From assembly GCF_028769735.1 (NCBI RefSeq), contig NC_088178.1:14162857-14226856 (forward strand): DNA of 64,000 bases. The letters are read 5' to 3'. A program made the position numbers and the translations under genes. This document shows positions 27,501 through 35,418 of the stretch, piece by piece (position 1 is the stretch's first letter; each line of letters begins with the position of its first letter). The notes beneath the pieces are model-generated. The model was given only the letters and a program-made list of their open reading frames with translations, did no database searches and was not told where the DNA came from. This stretch comes from Zonotrichia leucophrys gambelii (lineage: Eukaryota > Chordata > Aves > Passeriformes > Passerellidae).

Positions 27501-29764
27501 GAAGACAACAATAAAATATTGATTCGAAAGTACACATTACTTCAGAATTTTATCTTGAGCTGAAATTTCTGCTTCCAAATTTACAATCTGTTCTTTCAAC
27601 TTCGGAATGCTGATTAAATGTGTAGCTAAAGCACCCTCAAGATATGAAATCTGAAACAGAAACATATTTGGGTTTTCATTAATATTTGCATATATACAGG
27701 TGAGAAACAGAACAATCTGCTTGCTAAATGACAGTGCTCTTAACCCTACTGTAAACTCTGTTTGTTCATTTACACCACCTTAACTCCAATTTTCTGCCCA
27801 TTTAACATTCTTTCCAGTTCCAGTGATATTCGGTTAAGCAAAATGATTTCTTTAGAAGTTGATCTTGTGTCTTGCTTTTCCCCACAAGTTTATATCCAAC
27901 TACTTCTTCTTTCAGTGCCAGGCAGTCAAACATTTTGTTTATCTATTTATTTGTACTGTTTTGGAGATAACATTTCTCAAACAAAATCCACTAAGCATAG
28001 CTATGTTTTATTAATATTATATATAAACCAAATAAAACAACATAGTTGTCCTAAAACAAACCTGTACAGACAAATGTAAACTAAATCAGTAATGATTTAT
28101 TAGATACAATACTCCTTTCTAACTCATCTTCACTTTTTTCAAAATAGCAATATTAATCCAAGCTGAGAGATGAGCTATTTTAATTTCCTAGACAATTGAC
28201 TACTGTGCCATTATTATTCCCATTAGTGTCTCAGACACATGAATGTACAATACTAAATGCATTACTGAACTATTTTCTGTCATAGTGAGTTTTTCATTCT
28301 GTGGCTTACTGTCTTTAGACTAAACTTTGGAACACAAGTAGATAGAATTCATAATTAATATAGTTGTTTTGCCCATGGAGAAATAGATTCCAAACTATTC
28401 TGTCCAAGATTAATATTGATTATTAAATATATACTAAATATTAAAACTTACACAGATTAAACTAAGACAAAACCCAGCACATTCTGCTTGGAATTCTAAA
28501 CTCAAAAATCACGGTCACTGGGTGTCTTGGGGCACACTAAAGATACATACTTTTGTTTTTGACTGCATCAATTCAAAGTTCATTGTTTCCACTCTGTTCT
28601 TCAGGTAGTGATTCTGAGAAGTCAAAGATGCATTTTGCTCATGAAGGGCATCGAACTTCTCCTGAAGTTGTTCATTTTCTTCCACAGTTTTATCCAAAGT
28701 TGTGGATACAGAGTAAGACTAGACATAAAAACATGTTTGATTATATATATATATATGTATACACTCTTATCTAAAAAAACATCATAGAATCAAAACCAGT
28801 GTGAGTTGAAAGGGAACTTTAAAGGTCATTTACTCCAACCACCCTGCAATGAGCAAGGACAACCTGAAGCAGATCAGCTTGCTCAGAGCCCTGACCAACC
28901 TGACCTTGAATGTCTCCTGGGATGGGGTCCTGTGGCTGTGCTGCACTACCCTCACGAGTAAAACCCCTGCTATATCTCATCCAAATCAGTTGAAAGTCCT
29001 TGTTCTATCCCAACAGGACCTGCCAAAACCTTTGTCCCCATCTTTCCTACAAGCCTCAAGCACTGAGAGGCGGAGCAGAAACTTTCCCACAGCAAGGGGA
29101 AGTTTCTCAAGGGATACTATGTTTAAGGTGCTCACTTGACATCACTGCCCAATTCTACAGTCTATCTACTCCAAGCCCAGCAGCCAAAAATGCTCCAAAA
29201 CATAGCAAAGGATAGAAAGCCAAAGTAATAAAAAGGAGTAACAAAGAGAAATATTTACCTTGCATTTTCTTTGAAAATCCTGGCGAGATGTTCTCCCAGA
29301 GTTCTTCTTACAGCTGGAAAAGCCTTGACAATCGTAATTGGGCTGTACAAAGTCCTGCAGAAGGACATCTGTAACCTCATCGAAGCAGTGGCTGTAATAT
29401 TCCCTTGTACTAGTTTTGGAGGGAGAGCAAAAAATCAGTACTGCTTTTTTTCTTTATTAGGTTGCTCATAAAGACCATTCAAACAAAAAGCAGAAAAGGA
29501 GATAATCACAGTAATCCATCACACAGAATAGAACAGAGCTATGCTACAAGAGACAGGAGGTTTTCATTCCCAGACGCACTCATACCTGGAAAGCTCTTTC
29601 TCTAGAGTTTGAACGTTTTTTTCACACTCATACCTGGAAAGCTCTTTCTCTACAGTTTGAAGGTTTTTTTCAGTTCTCCTCAGCTGATTCTGTAATGACT
29701 GCACGTTTGCGAGCAGGTCGTCATCAGCATCACTTTTAGAGCAAGTCCACATGCTACATTCCAT
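12387..29764 (-). CDS. CCDC18: CCDC18 coiled-coil protein, 23 coding exons, C-terminally shortened
   Basis: Long alpha-helical coiled-coil protein, known in mammals as a centriolar-satellite or centrosome-associated protein of 1454 aa. Exons from 29764 to 12373 match the human protein in order and in phase. Diagnostic stretches include LLANV near the N-terminus, [14 protein letters not shown] and [11 protein letters not shown] segments, [17 protein letters not shown] in exon 17 and [22 protein letters not shown] in exon 21. The composition is rich in E, K, Q and L throughout. The start MECS at 29764 corresponds to human MESS; an in-frame ATG three codons upstream (29773) is the alternative. 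The frame ends at TAG 12387-12389 after about 1095 codons, because a 7-A run in exon 23 is one base short for the conserved frame. About 360 C-terminal residues of the human protein are absent. It shares a CpG-rich promoter with TMED5. Confidence 0.93.
12952..13068 (-). CDS. CCDC18: CCDC18 coding exon 22
   Basis: 117 nt, residues 1014-1052. [17 protein letters not shown] matches human VTHLDMTIREHRGEMEQ. Acceptor cctctag, donor ACAG|gtaatg. Confidence 0.95.
14096..14195 (-). CDS. CCDC18: CCDC18 coding exon 21
   Basis: 100 nt, residues 980-1013. It is nearly identical to human over the KKQELL and [15 protein letters not shown] stretch. Acceptor atttcag, donor TCAG|gtgaga. Confidence 0.95.
14746..14959 (-). 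CDS. CCDC18: CCDC18 coding exon 20
   Basis: 214 nt, residues 909-979. Contains [18 protein letters not shown] and [17 protein letters not shown]. Acceptor aaaatag, donor TCAG|gtgagc. Confidence 0.94.
15725..15888 (-). CDS. CCDC18: CCDC18 coding exon 19
   Basis: 164 nt, residues 854-908. Contains [19 protein letters not shown] and [10 protein letters not shown]. Acceptor ctcttag, donor GAGG|gtaatt. Confidence 0.94.
16316..16458 (-). CDS. CCDC18: CCDC18 coding exon 18
   Basis: 143 nt, residues 807-853. [19 protein letters not shown] then LNRQKVAEL. Acceptor caatag, donor TCAG|gtaggt. Confidence 0.93.
16911..17078 (-). CDS. CCDC18: CCDC18 coding exon 17
   Basis: 168 nt, residues 751-806. It carries [17 protein letters not shown], the best conserved stretch of the gene. 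Acceptor cttttcag, donor ACAG|gtacag. Confidence 0.95.
18327..18443 (-). CDS. CCDC18: CCDC18 coding exon 16
   Basis: 117 nt, residues 712-750. [19 protein letters not shown] matches human VRQLDSALEICKEELVLHL. Acceptor cacctag, donor AGAG|gtaaca. Confidence 0.94.
18874..18951 (-). CDS. CCDC18: CCDC18 coding exon 15
   Basis: 78 nt, residues 686-711 ([14 protein letters not shown] to EEKIK). Acceptor aaaacag, weak donor CAAA|gttagt. The fit to human KKENMKKDEALK and EETIK supports it. Confidence 0.9.
19547..19681 (-). CDS. CCDC18: CCDC18 coding exon 14
   Basis: 135 nt, residues 641-685. Contains [19 protein letters not shown] and [12 protein letters not shown]. Acceptor tggacag, donor AGAG|gtaagg. 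Confidence 0.94.
20385..20516 (-). CDS. CCDC18: CCDC18 coding exon 13
   Basis: 132 nt, residues 597-640. Contains [19 protein letters not shown] and QHKEMEKQI. Acceptor cttcccag, donor TCTA|gtaaga. Confidence 0.94.
21135..21245 (-). CDS. CCDC18: CCDC18 coding exon 12
   Basis: 111 nt, residues 560-596. Contains [19 protein letters not shown] (human [19 protein letters not shown]). Acceptor aatttcag, donor CATG|gtaaaa. Confidence 0.94.
22012..22232 (-). CDS. CCDC18: CCDC18 coding exon 11
   Basis: 221 nt, residues 486-559. Contains [17 protein letters not shown] and [16 protein letters not shown]. The acceptor (ctactttgag at 22232/22233) is chosen because only it restores the phase left by exon 10. 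Donor AGAA|gtaagt. Confidence 0.88.
22708..22868 (-). CDS. CCDC18: CCDC18 coding exon 10
   Basis: 161 nt, residues 432-485. Contains [12 protein letters not shown] and the conserved LETEPVKL motif. Acceptor ataatag, donor GGAG|gtaagc. Confidence 0.93.
22978..23054 (-). CDS. CCDC18: CCDC18 coding exon 9
   Basis: 77 nt, residues 407-431. A less conserved linker ([10 protein letters not shown] to LVADLR) that breaks the coiled coil, as in human. Acceptor acaccag, donor TAAG|gtataa. Confidence 0.88.
23271..23580 (-). CDS. CCDC18: CCDC18 coding exon 8 (largest)
   Basis: 310 nt, residues 303-406. It starts [13 protein letters not shown] and ends [15 protein letters not shown], with continuous heptad-like leucine spacing. 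Acceptor ttttag, donor AGAG|gtagag. Confidence 0.94.
24145..24266 (-). CDS. CCDC18: CCDC18 coding exon 7
   Basis: 122 nt, residues 263-302. Contains [16 protein letters not shown] (human AEEEILERNLTNCEKE). Acceptor tttttcag, donor TAAG|gtaaca. Confidence 0.93.
24922..25018 (-). CDS. CCDC18: CCDC18 coding exon 6
   Basis: 97 nt, residues 230-262. Contains [17 protein letters not shown] (human QRNEALYNAEELSKAF). Acceptor ttgacag, donor AAAG|gtgaga. Confidence 0.93.
26571..26699 (-). CDS. CCDC18: CCDC18 coding exon 5
   Basis: 129 nt, residues 187-229, ending [14 protein letters not shown] (human LKVDLLEQTKQGKR). Acceptor tgctag, donor AGAG|gtaatt. Confidence 0.94.
27541..27650 (-). CDS. CCDC18: CCDC18 coding exon 4
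   Basis: 110 nt, residues 151-186. Contains [19 protein letters not shown] (human LEEQIINLEAEVSAQDKVL). Acceptor gtttcag, donor TGAA|gtaatg. Confidence 0.94.
28551..28718 (-). CDS. CCDC18: CCDC18 coding exon 3
   Basis: 168 nt, residues 95-150, phase 0 at both ends. Contains [13 protein letters not shown] (human QQNACLVTQNHSL) and [11 protein letters not shown]. Acceptor ctag, donor AAAA|gtatgt. Confidence 0.93.
28742..28757. repeat. Short (TA)n microsatellite
   Basis: About seven TA units next to the CR1 end in CCDC18 intron 2. Confidence 0.7.
28783..29110 (-). mobile_element. CR1 LINE 3' fragment
   Basis: Begins on the plus strand with atcatagaat, the reverse complement of the CR1 3' terminal repeat. 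It continues with the usual CR1 tail order (agttgaaagggaactttaaa, ccaacc, ctgcaatgagcaaggac, ttgctcagagccctgaccaacctg). It is a 5'-truncated, diverged copy in CCDC18 intron 2, inserted in the same orientation as the gene. Confidence 0.85.
29259..29409 (-). CDS. CCDC18: CCDC18 coding exon 2
   Basis: 151 nt, residues 44-94, weakly conserved (ends [10 protein letters not shown], human STDFQKKPRDK). Acceptor aaaactag at 29409/29410; two further in-phase AGs 6 and 18 nt inside the exon (29403, 29391) are possible alternatives that would remove 2 or 6 residues. Donor CAAG|gtaaat. Confidence 0.8.
29577..29672 (-). repeat. 48-bp tandem duplication across the exon 1 donor of CCDC18
   Basis: Copies 29577-29624 and 29625-29672 match at 46 of 48 positions. 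Each holds the end of the exon (EKN-VQT/LQT-EKELS codons) and the donor CCAG|gtatgagtg. The unit length of 16 codons keeps the frame open through both copies. Confidence 0.95.
29634..29764 (-). CDS. CCDC18: CCDC18 coding exon 1, with duplicated donor site
   Basis: 131 coding nt, residues 1-43 plus two bases; the exon probably starts at an acceptor ttactttag at 29781/29782. It ends KELS|AG at donor CCAG|gtatgagtg (29632-29633). An identical second donor lies 48 nt further on (29584-29585) in a tandem copy, and would add 16 in-frame residues. Human CCDC18 has ELSS at this border, which supports the first donor. Confidence 0.85.
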
Positions 29765-30039
29765 TGGTAACATGCATAAGGCTAAAGTAATATTTAATAT
29801 TAAAACACTGTTAAATAGGCACGAAAACTACTTGCAAAAATAAAAACAAAGGAGAAAAAATAAGCTCAATTTCCAAATGTACACATTTCACACACTCCTC
29901 CTTCCTACGTTCACTAAATAAAAGTAACAAATTGTCTTTTTTGTGAGGAGTTCTGTATGCATTCATGAAGTACAAAAAGCCCCACGACTTGCCATACATG
30001 AAAACTGGAAAAATCTGCTGTACATTATTTACCAAGAAT

Positions 30040-30980
30040 CCGTCACGCAGCGCATCGCAGAGCTCCGGCAGTCCGGGGCACCTGCCGGGGAGCCCGAGAA
30101 GCGAACGGCGCACCCGCGAACGCGCTAAACTCGCCTCACTGCCCGTGACCAGCGCAACGAGAGGTGAAAGCGAACCGGCCCCGGGCGGGCGGGCAGCACC
30201 AGAGCCAGGGCGGGGAGCGCCGCAGGGGCTCGGGCTGGCGGAGAGCTGCGGCACGGGGCGCAGGCGGCCGTCCCTGGGCTCCGAGCGGGCCGGTGCCGGT
30301 ATCGGTACCACAGCAGCGCCCGGCGCCGCTCCGGCCGCGCTCGAACTCCGCGGGGCCCTCACGGCGCAGGCGCGGCCCCGCCGCCGGCGCGCTGGGGGCG
30401 GGAGCGGCGCGTGCCGCCGCGGTGCATTGTGGGTGGGCGGGGCGCGGCGCTGCCGGGGCGGCGATTGGTGCGGCGGGGGGAGGGGGCGGGGCCATGGCGG
30501 GCCCGCCCCGCCCCTCGGTGCGTGCGCGCGGGGGCTGCGCGCTGCAGGCGCTGCCGCGATGGGGCCGCGGCCGCTGCTGCTGGTGCCGCTGGGGTGCCTC
30601 GCGCTGCTGCTGCCGCCGCCCGGCGCCGCCGAGTTCAGCCCCTCCCTGGACAGCGACTTCACCTTCACGCTGCCCGCCGGCCGCAAGGAGTGCTTCTACC
30701 AGCCCATGCGCAAGGAGGCCTCGCTGGAGCTCGAGTACCAGGTCGGGCAGGGGGGAGGGGGCGTTTCCCCGCGGCGTGTCCCGAGGGGAGCCGGGGTCCC
30801 GCGTCCCGCCGTGACGGCGGCGCTGCCTCTGCCCGTGCCCCTGTGCGGCGGCCCTGCTGCCCGCAGCTCGGTCCTGCCCTCCTGCGGCCCCGGCCCCGGC
30901 CCTGAGGGGCAGTGCCTGCCCAGGGACGCGGTGCCTGCCCCGAGCAGCGGCTGCGGGGCTCTCCTGCCCTGCCCCGGGCA
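30040..30980. promoter_or_regulatory. CpG island and bidirectional CCDC18/TMED5 promoter
   Basis: An abrupt block of GC- and CpG-dense sequence in an AT-rich window. It contains GC boxes (gggcgggg and ggggcggggcc forms near 30435-30490) and no TATA box. It separates the divergent CCDC18 (ATG at 29764, minus) and TMED5 (ATG at 30559, plus), whose start codons lie 795 bp apart. It should hold TMED5 exon 1 and the untranslated first exon of CCDC18. Long open frames on both strands inside it come from the lack of stop codons in GC-rich DNA. Confidence 0.85.
30559..30741 (+). CDS. TMED5: TMED5 exon 1
   Basis: 183 nt, residues 1-61: signal peptide and start of the GOLD domain, ending LELEYQ. Donor CCAG|gtcggg in the CpG island. 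Confidence 0.95.
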
Positions 30981-33900
30981 GCCCGGCCCGCAAAGCCACG
31001 CTGCAATTCTACACTGTTAGAAGTTCAGCCTTAGGGAGTTAAAAATTAACTTACTTGCCTTTTCATTTGTTCTAATACGTTCTTTTGGTGGTTTGGAGGG
31101 AATTTTTTGTTTCTACTTTAGAGGAGCTCAAGGCGCCATCCTTTAAAAGGGCCGAATGTAGAAAGTTCAGGGTTGTGACTTTGTGTAGCCCCAAAGCATA
31201 AGGAACTTGTGCTGATGCACAGAGCCCGTACTTGCTATCTTTGTGCTGATATGAAACACTTTTCATCTCAACGATGAACGTTTTACAGAAACAGCCCAGT
31301 TTAACAACCTGTCGTTTCGATTTTGCTGTCCTTCTTGAATGGAATTTCCCAGAGATGTCTGGGCTAGATCTCGATCTCAGACGTTTCCCCCCCTTACAAC
31401 AATGACTTTTTCCCAGTAAAATAGGTACAGGAAGGGAAGCTGCACTGAATATTCTCCCACCCTGTTATGGTGCATCGAAATGGGCTAGGATCTCTTTTCC
31501 CCCTCTATTTTTCCCCTCTGTTTCCCAAATGAAAGACAAAGCTGAAATTCGTGGGTTTTTCTAATTTCTAATACTGTCACATGCAGAACTGAACAAGAAT
31601 GAAAGAGAGGTGTTCAAGCTTTGTTTAGAGTCCTGTCTAAGCCAAACAGAAGTTTATTTTGCACAGAGTAGGATTTTAGTTTGATCATAAGCTAAAGACC
31701 TTATTTTAGAAAGGACTAGTGTGTATAACATATACTTACCTTATTTCTACTCAGGCATAAATTTCTTAGCACTACTGTTAACAGTAATGATTTGGTTTTC
31801 TATTTGAATGTGTAGAAAAGGAGCTCTGTATATTACTGCAAATAGACTTATTTTGTACTTAATTAAATTCATGGCTAAAGCATAACAGTATTTAACACAG
31901 GATGCAGGTAATTCTCCAAAGACATAATGTAAACACTATGCTAATACAAGCAATCAGTGACAGCAGCCACAGAAATGCCAGATTTAGCCATCTCTTGTTG
32001 GTATTTTTACAGGTTGTCTAACCCTGCCTGTTGATAAAACTGCATGCATTCTTAAAAGCAATTAGGGAACGATTCAATATAAACCCAGCCTGGCAGGTTT
32101 AGATTACATTTAGTGTAAGATTCTGAAATTGCTGAAATGCTTTTAGGTTGAGCTATTTTTCCATCTGTTTCCAGTTAATTTGGTGTCAGCTCATCCAGAC
32201 AGATTAACCTTTCAGATTATTTTATTTGTGCGTTCCCTTACCTCAAAACATTTGCCTTCCCTATAAACGTTGCTGTCAGCAATGCAAACAGGAATTCAGC
32301 CGGTCGGAGGTTGGTTATTTTTGTTTGTTTCACAGGTTCTAGATGGAGCAGGATTAGATGTTGATTTTCATCTGCTCTCCCCAAAAGGTGAAACTCTAGT
32401 TTTTGATGAAAGAAAATCAGATGGAGTTCATACGTAAGTTTAAAATCTTCAAACTCAGAAGTGTTACATAAAGAACTTTTCTGCTTTCTTTAGCAAATAT
32501 AACTAAAATGAAGGTTGAGTACTTTTTATTCCTTGGTATTACAAAAGATGTTCTAATAGGACAGTTTGAGAATATCAATTTTCTTTTTATAAACACTGAA
32601 TGCTGTTTACATGAATTGTACCATGAAGTGAAGGGTATTTTTGTTTTAATGATAGCTGCTCATGTTCAGTGGATAAAAATCATTATTATGGAGTTGAAAA
32701 AGGTCTCCATACCTAATACCAAAAGATCATGTGAGTCATACAAATAAGAAGCTAGAAAGTCCCCAATTTTTCCAGTTCTTTTTTTCAAAGTATGTAATAT
32801 TTGCTGTAATTTTACTATACAGTATAAGAATTCCACTTATTGTGCATTTTTTGTAATGATTAGCAAAGATTCAAAATCCTCAAAAATAAATGAAAGCAAG
32901 TTGCTGTCATGATAATTTTAAGCCTTTGGAGTCAGTAGGATTGTTTTGCTGTGACTGTGTAATCTGTAAAGTGTATTTAGAGTTCCAATTTTTATACAAA
33001 AAGAAGATTTGGTTATTTCTTAGTGCACAATTGTCAGTCTTAAAGGGAAGGGTATGCTTACAAAACCTGACTTTTTGAGAACCAGCACAGAAAATGTAGT
33101 TAATCATGTTTTGCTTATATACACAGTGTGGAAACAGAAGATGGGGATTACATGTTCTGCTTTGACAACACATTCAGTACCATTTCTGAAAAGGTGATTT
33201 TCTTTGAATTGATCCTGGACAATATGGGAGAAGATGGTCAAGAGGAGGAAGATTGGAAGAAGTATGTTACAGGCACAGATCTCCTAGACATGAAGTTGGA
33301 AGATATTCTGGTTAGTATTTGATCTTTGTTTCTATTCAATGTAAGAGCATTTGGAAAAAACCTCAGTGTCATGTGGCCATTTTGCCTTGGTCTGTTGTGT
33401 CATCCTGGAATGTATTCCAGATCCATATATTGCTTTTACTAATATAGGAAGTCTAGCACCATGGATCTCTTGTTTACACACAAAACTTGAAGATTTTTTC
33501 AGAATAGGCCCTTCATCAGCAAGAAAAAACTGCCTAGCTCTCAGTCACTTGCTTTCCAATTCAGCTTCCTTTCTTCCTAGCAGCAATGAAATGAGTACTT
33601 GGAGCATTAAAGCATTATTTAGTCCCAATGGTGTAGTTGGAATTACTGCATCATTTTTATCAGTGTTTAAAGGTAAAGTACTGTGCTAGTCTCTCCATCA
33701 CATCTCTCTCTGCATTTATTGCCCTAAACACAATGCAGGTTTTTAAATAACAAACCAATGTTTAAAATATTTTATAGGTGTATGATGCACTTTTAAATAA
33801 CAATAAAACCAAATACAGAATCTGAAAATCTGACCAGATCTTTAAAAGTAGCAGTTAAGACACTTAGAAAAGAGGAAAATTTCTGTGTGAAGTTATGAAA

Positions 33901-35418
33901 AAATCCCACTCACACTAATCACAGAAAATACTTGAATGGATTTGATAGATACTCGTTTACATAATGGTATCTCTTCCAAAAAAAAAAAGAAATGCAGAAC
34001 CTATTTTTGAGAGCCTTGAAAATCTTATAAAGTAGGTAATTTTTGTAAAGTTAAGATTAGTATTTAATCCCATTGTTTGCTTAGCAAGGTCTTACTTTCC
34101 CTGCAAGCTCTGTGAGGACTAACATAAGCACTCAGTAGTTTAATTCCTTAATGAGAACGCATTTTCTGGCAAAAATAGGGAATTGCGTCTTTAAGTTTAA
34201 AGCTCTTGTGTGGTGTTCATTTTCCTTGTTGTGTAACAGTGAACTTTACCATCATAACATTATTTGGCTCCCCAGAATAGCTATTTTGAAATATTTTTGT
34301 TAAATATGAAACAGAGAAAATATTACTGCTGGCTTTAGCCTTATGGTTTTGGGGATTTTTGAAAATGATTAGTCTCCTCTTACTGCAAATGTTACTCTTC
34401 TCACTAAAAGTTACTTCAGGATCCATAATTATATAAGAACATCATTCAGCACTGCATGAGATCAGCTTTTGTCAGTATCTATTACATGATGGATGAAACT
34501 TCAGCAGATCATAGGACCAGATGTTTACTTACTAAGTGCAGAAAAAAGTGTGAATCTTGAGAGCTGCTGTTGTCATCTCTGGAGTGTTCATGTACTTCCT
34601 CTAGTTCCAGAGTCACACTTTATGTCCTTTCTAGGACCTCCAGTTGTCCTGTTCAAGATTTATTGTCAAAATTCTGCTTTTGTATCAAGGCTGAAGCAGC
34701 AGTTTATAGCCACTACAGTGGAAACACCAGAAGCAGACAGGAAAGTAACATTATTGTAGTTTTCTTTCGATACAGATATAGCCCTGATGGTAGTTTCCAT
34801 TTAAAAACTCCTTAATTTTATTATGCAGCAGAAAAAACTCTGCATTTGCTTGCCACTACACAATTTGTTTTGAGACTAGTTCTGCAGATTCACTACTTTT
34901 TATGAGTCCAAATAGGTTTGATTTCTCTCTTACCTCCCTACCTATAAAAGAGAAAAAGGAAAATTACTACAGAACACTAATGCTACAGTAATTCTTTTTA
35001 GCCAATACACAATAAACAGGTTAGACAAATTAATGAAAACTGTGGTGATGTGTATATTTTCAAATGAAATTAACTCTTCACTTGTCAAGACATTGAATTA
35101 CAGATGATAACATGATGTTAATAATTTTGTATTTGCTGAAAGATCTACACCTAATTCAGGTGGGGCTTTTCCTAAAAACACTCTTTTGTCACTTACCAGG
35201 AATCCATCAACAGTGTCAAAGCCAGATTAAGCAAAAGTGTCCAGATTCAGACCCTGCTCAGAGCATTTGAGGCTCGTGACCGAAACATACAAGAAAGCAA
35301 CTTTGACAGAGTGAATTTCTGGTCCATGGTCAACTTGGGAGTAATGGTGGTGGTATCAGCTGTTCAGGTTTACATGTTGAAAAGTCTCTTCGAAGATAAG
35401 AGGAAAAGTAGAACTTAA
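30559..35418 (+). CDS. TMED5: TMED5, p24-family (gamma) transmembrane cargo receptor, complete in four exons
   Basis: Type I membrane protein that cycles between ER exit sites and Golgi in COPII/COPI vesicles; it sorts GPI-anchored and other cargo. Exons of 183, 98, 184 and 219 nt join in phase to 227 aa (human 229). A Leu-rich signal peptide occupies residues 1 to about 23. The GOLD domain (about 30-125) starts [15 protein letters not shown] and contains GDYMFCFDN; the two Cys are the conserved disulfide pair. A luminal coiled coil follows ([20 protein letters not shown]). One membrane span ([18 protein letters not shown]) leads to a short tail [10 protein letters not shown] with basic residues for COPI binding. 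The start has G at -3 and +4. The open frame continues upstream without stops, but only this ATG gives a signal peptide. Confidence 0.97.
32336..32433 (+). CDS. TMED5: TMED5 exon 2
   Basis: 98 nt, residues 62-93 plus two bases ([19 protein letters not shown]). Acceptor gtttcacag, donor ATAC|gtaagt. Confidence 0.96.
33127..33310 (+). CDS. TMED5: TMED5 exon 3
   Basis: 184 nt, residues 94-155: [12 protein letters not shown], then an acidic insert ([10 protein letters not shown]), ending MKLEDIL. Acceptor acacag, donor TCTG|gttagt. Confidence 0.96.
35200..35418 (+). CDS. TMED5: TMED5 exon 4 with stop codon
   Basis: 219 nt, residues 156-227 and TAA. Coiled coil, transmembrane span and cytosolic tail. 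Acceptor cttaccag. Confidence 0.97.
   Translation, partial: ESINSVKARLSKSVQIQTLLRAFEARDRNIQESNFDRVNFWSMVNLGVMVVVSAVQVYMLKSLFEDKRKSRT

Noticed and set aside
29811..30999. Long open frames of 200-350 codons on both strands in the CpG island.
   Set aside because: GC-rich DNA lacks stop codons. Proteins are Ala/Arg/Gly/Pro-rich without domains, apart from the TMED5 exon 1 frame.
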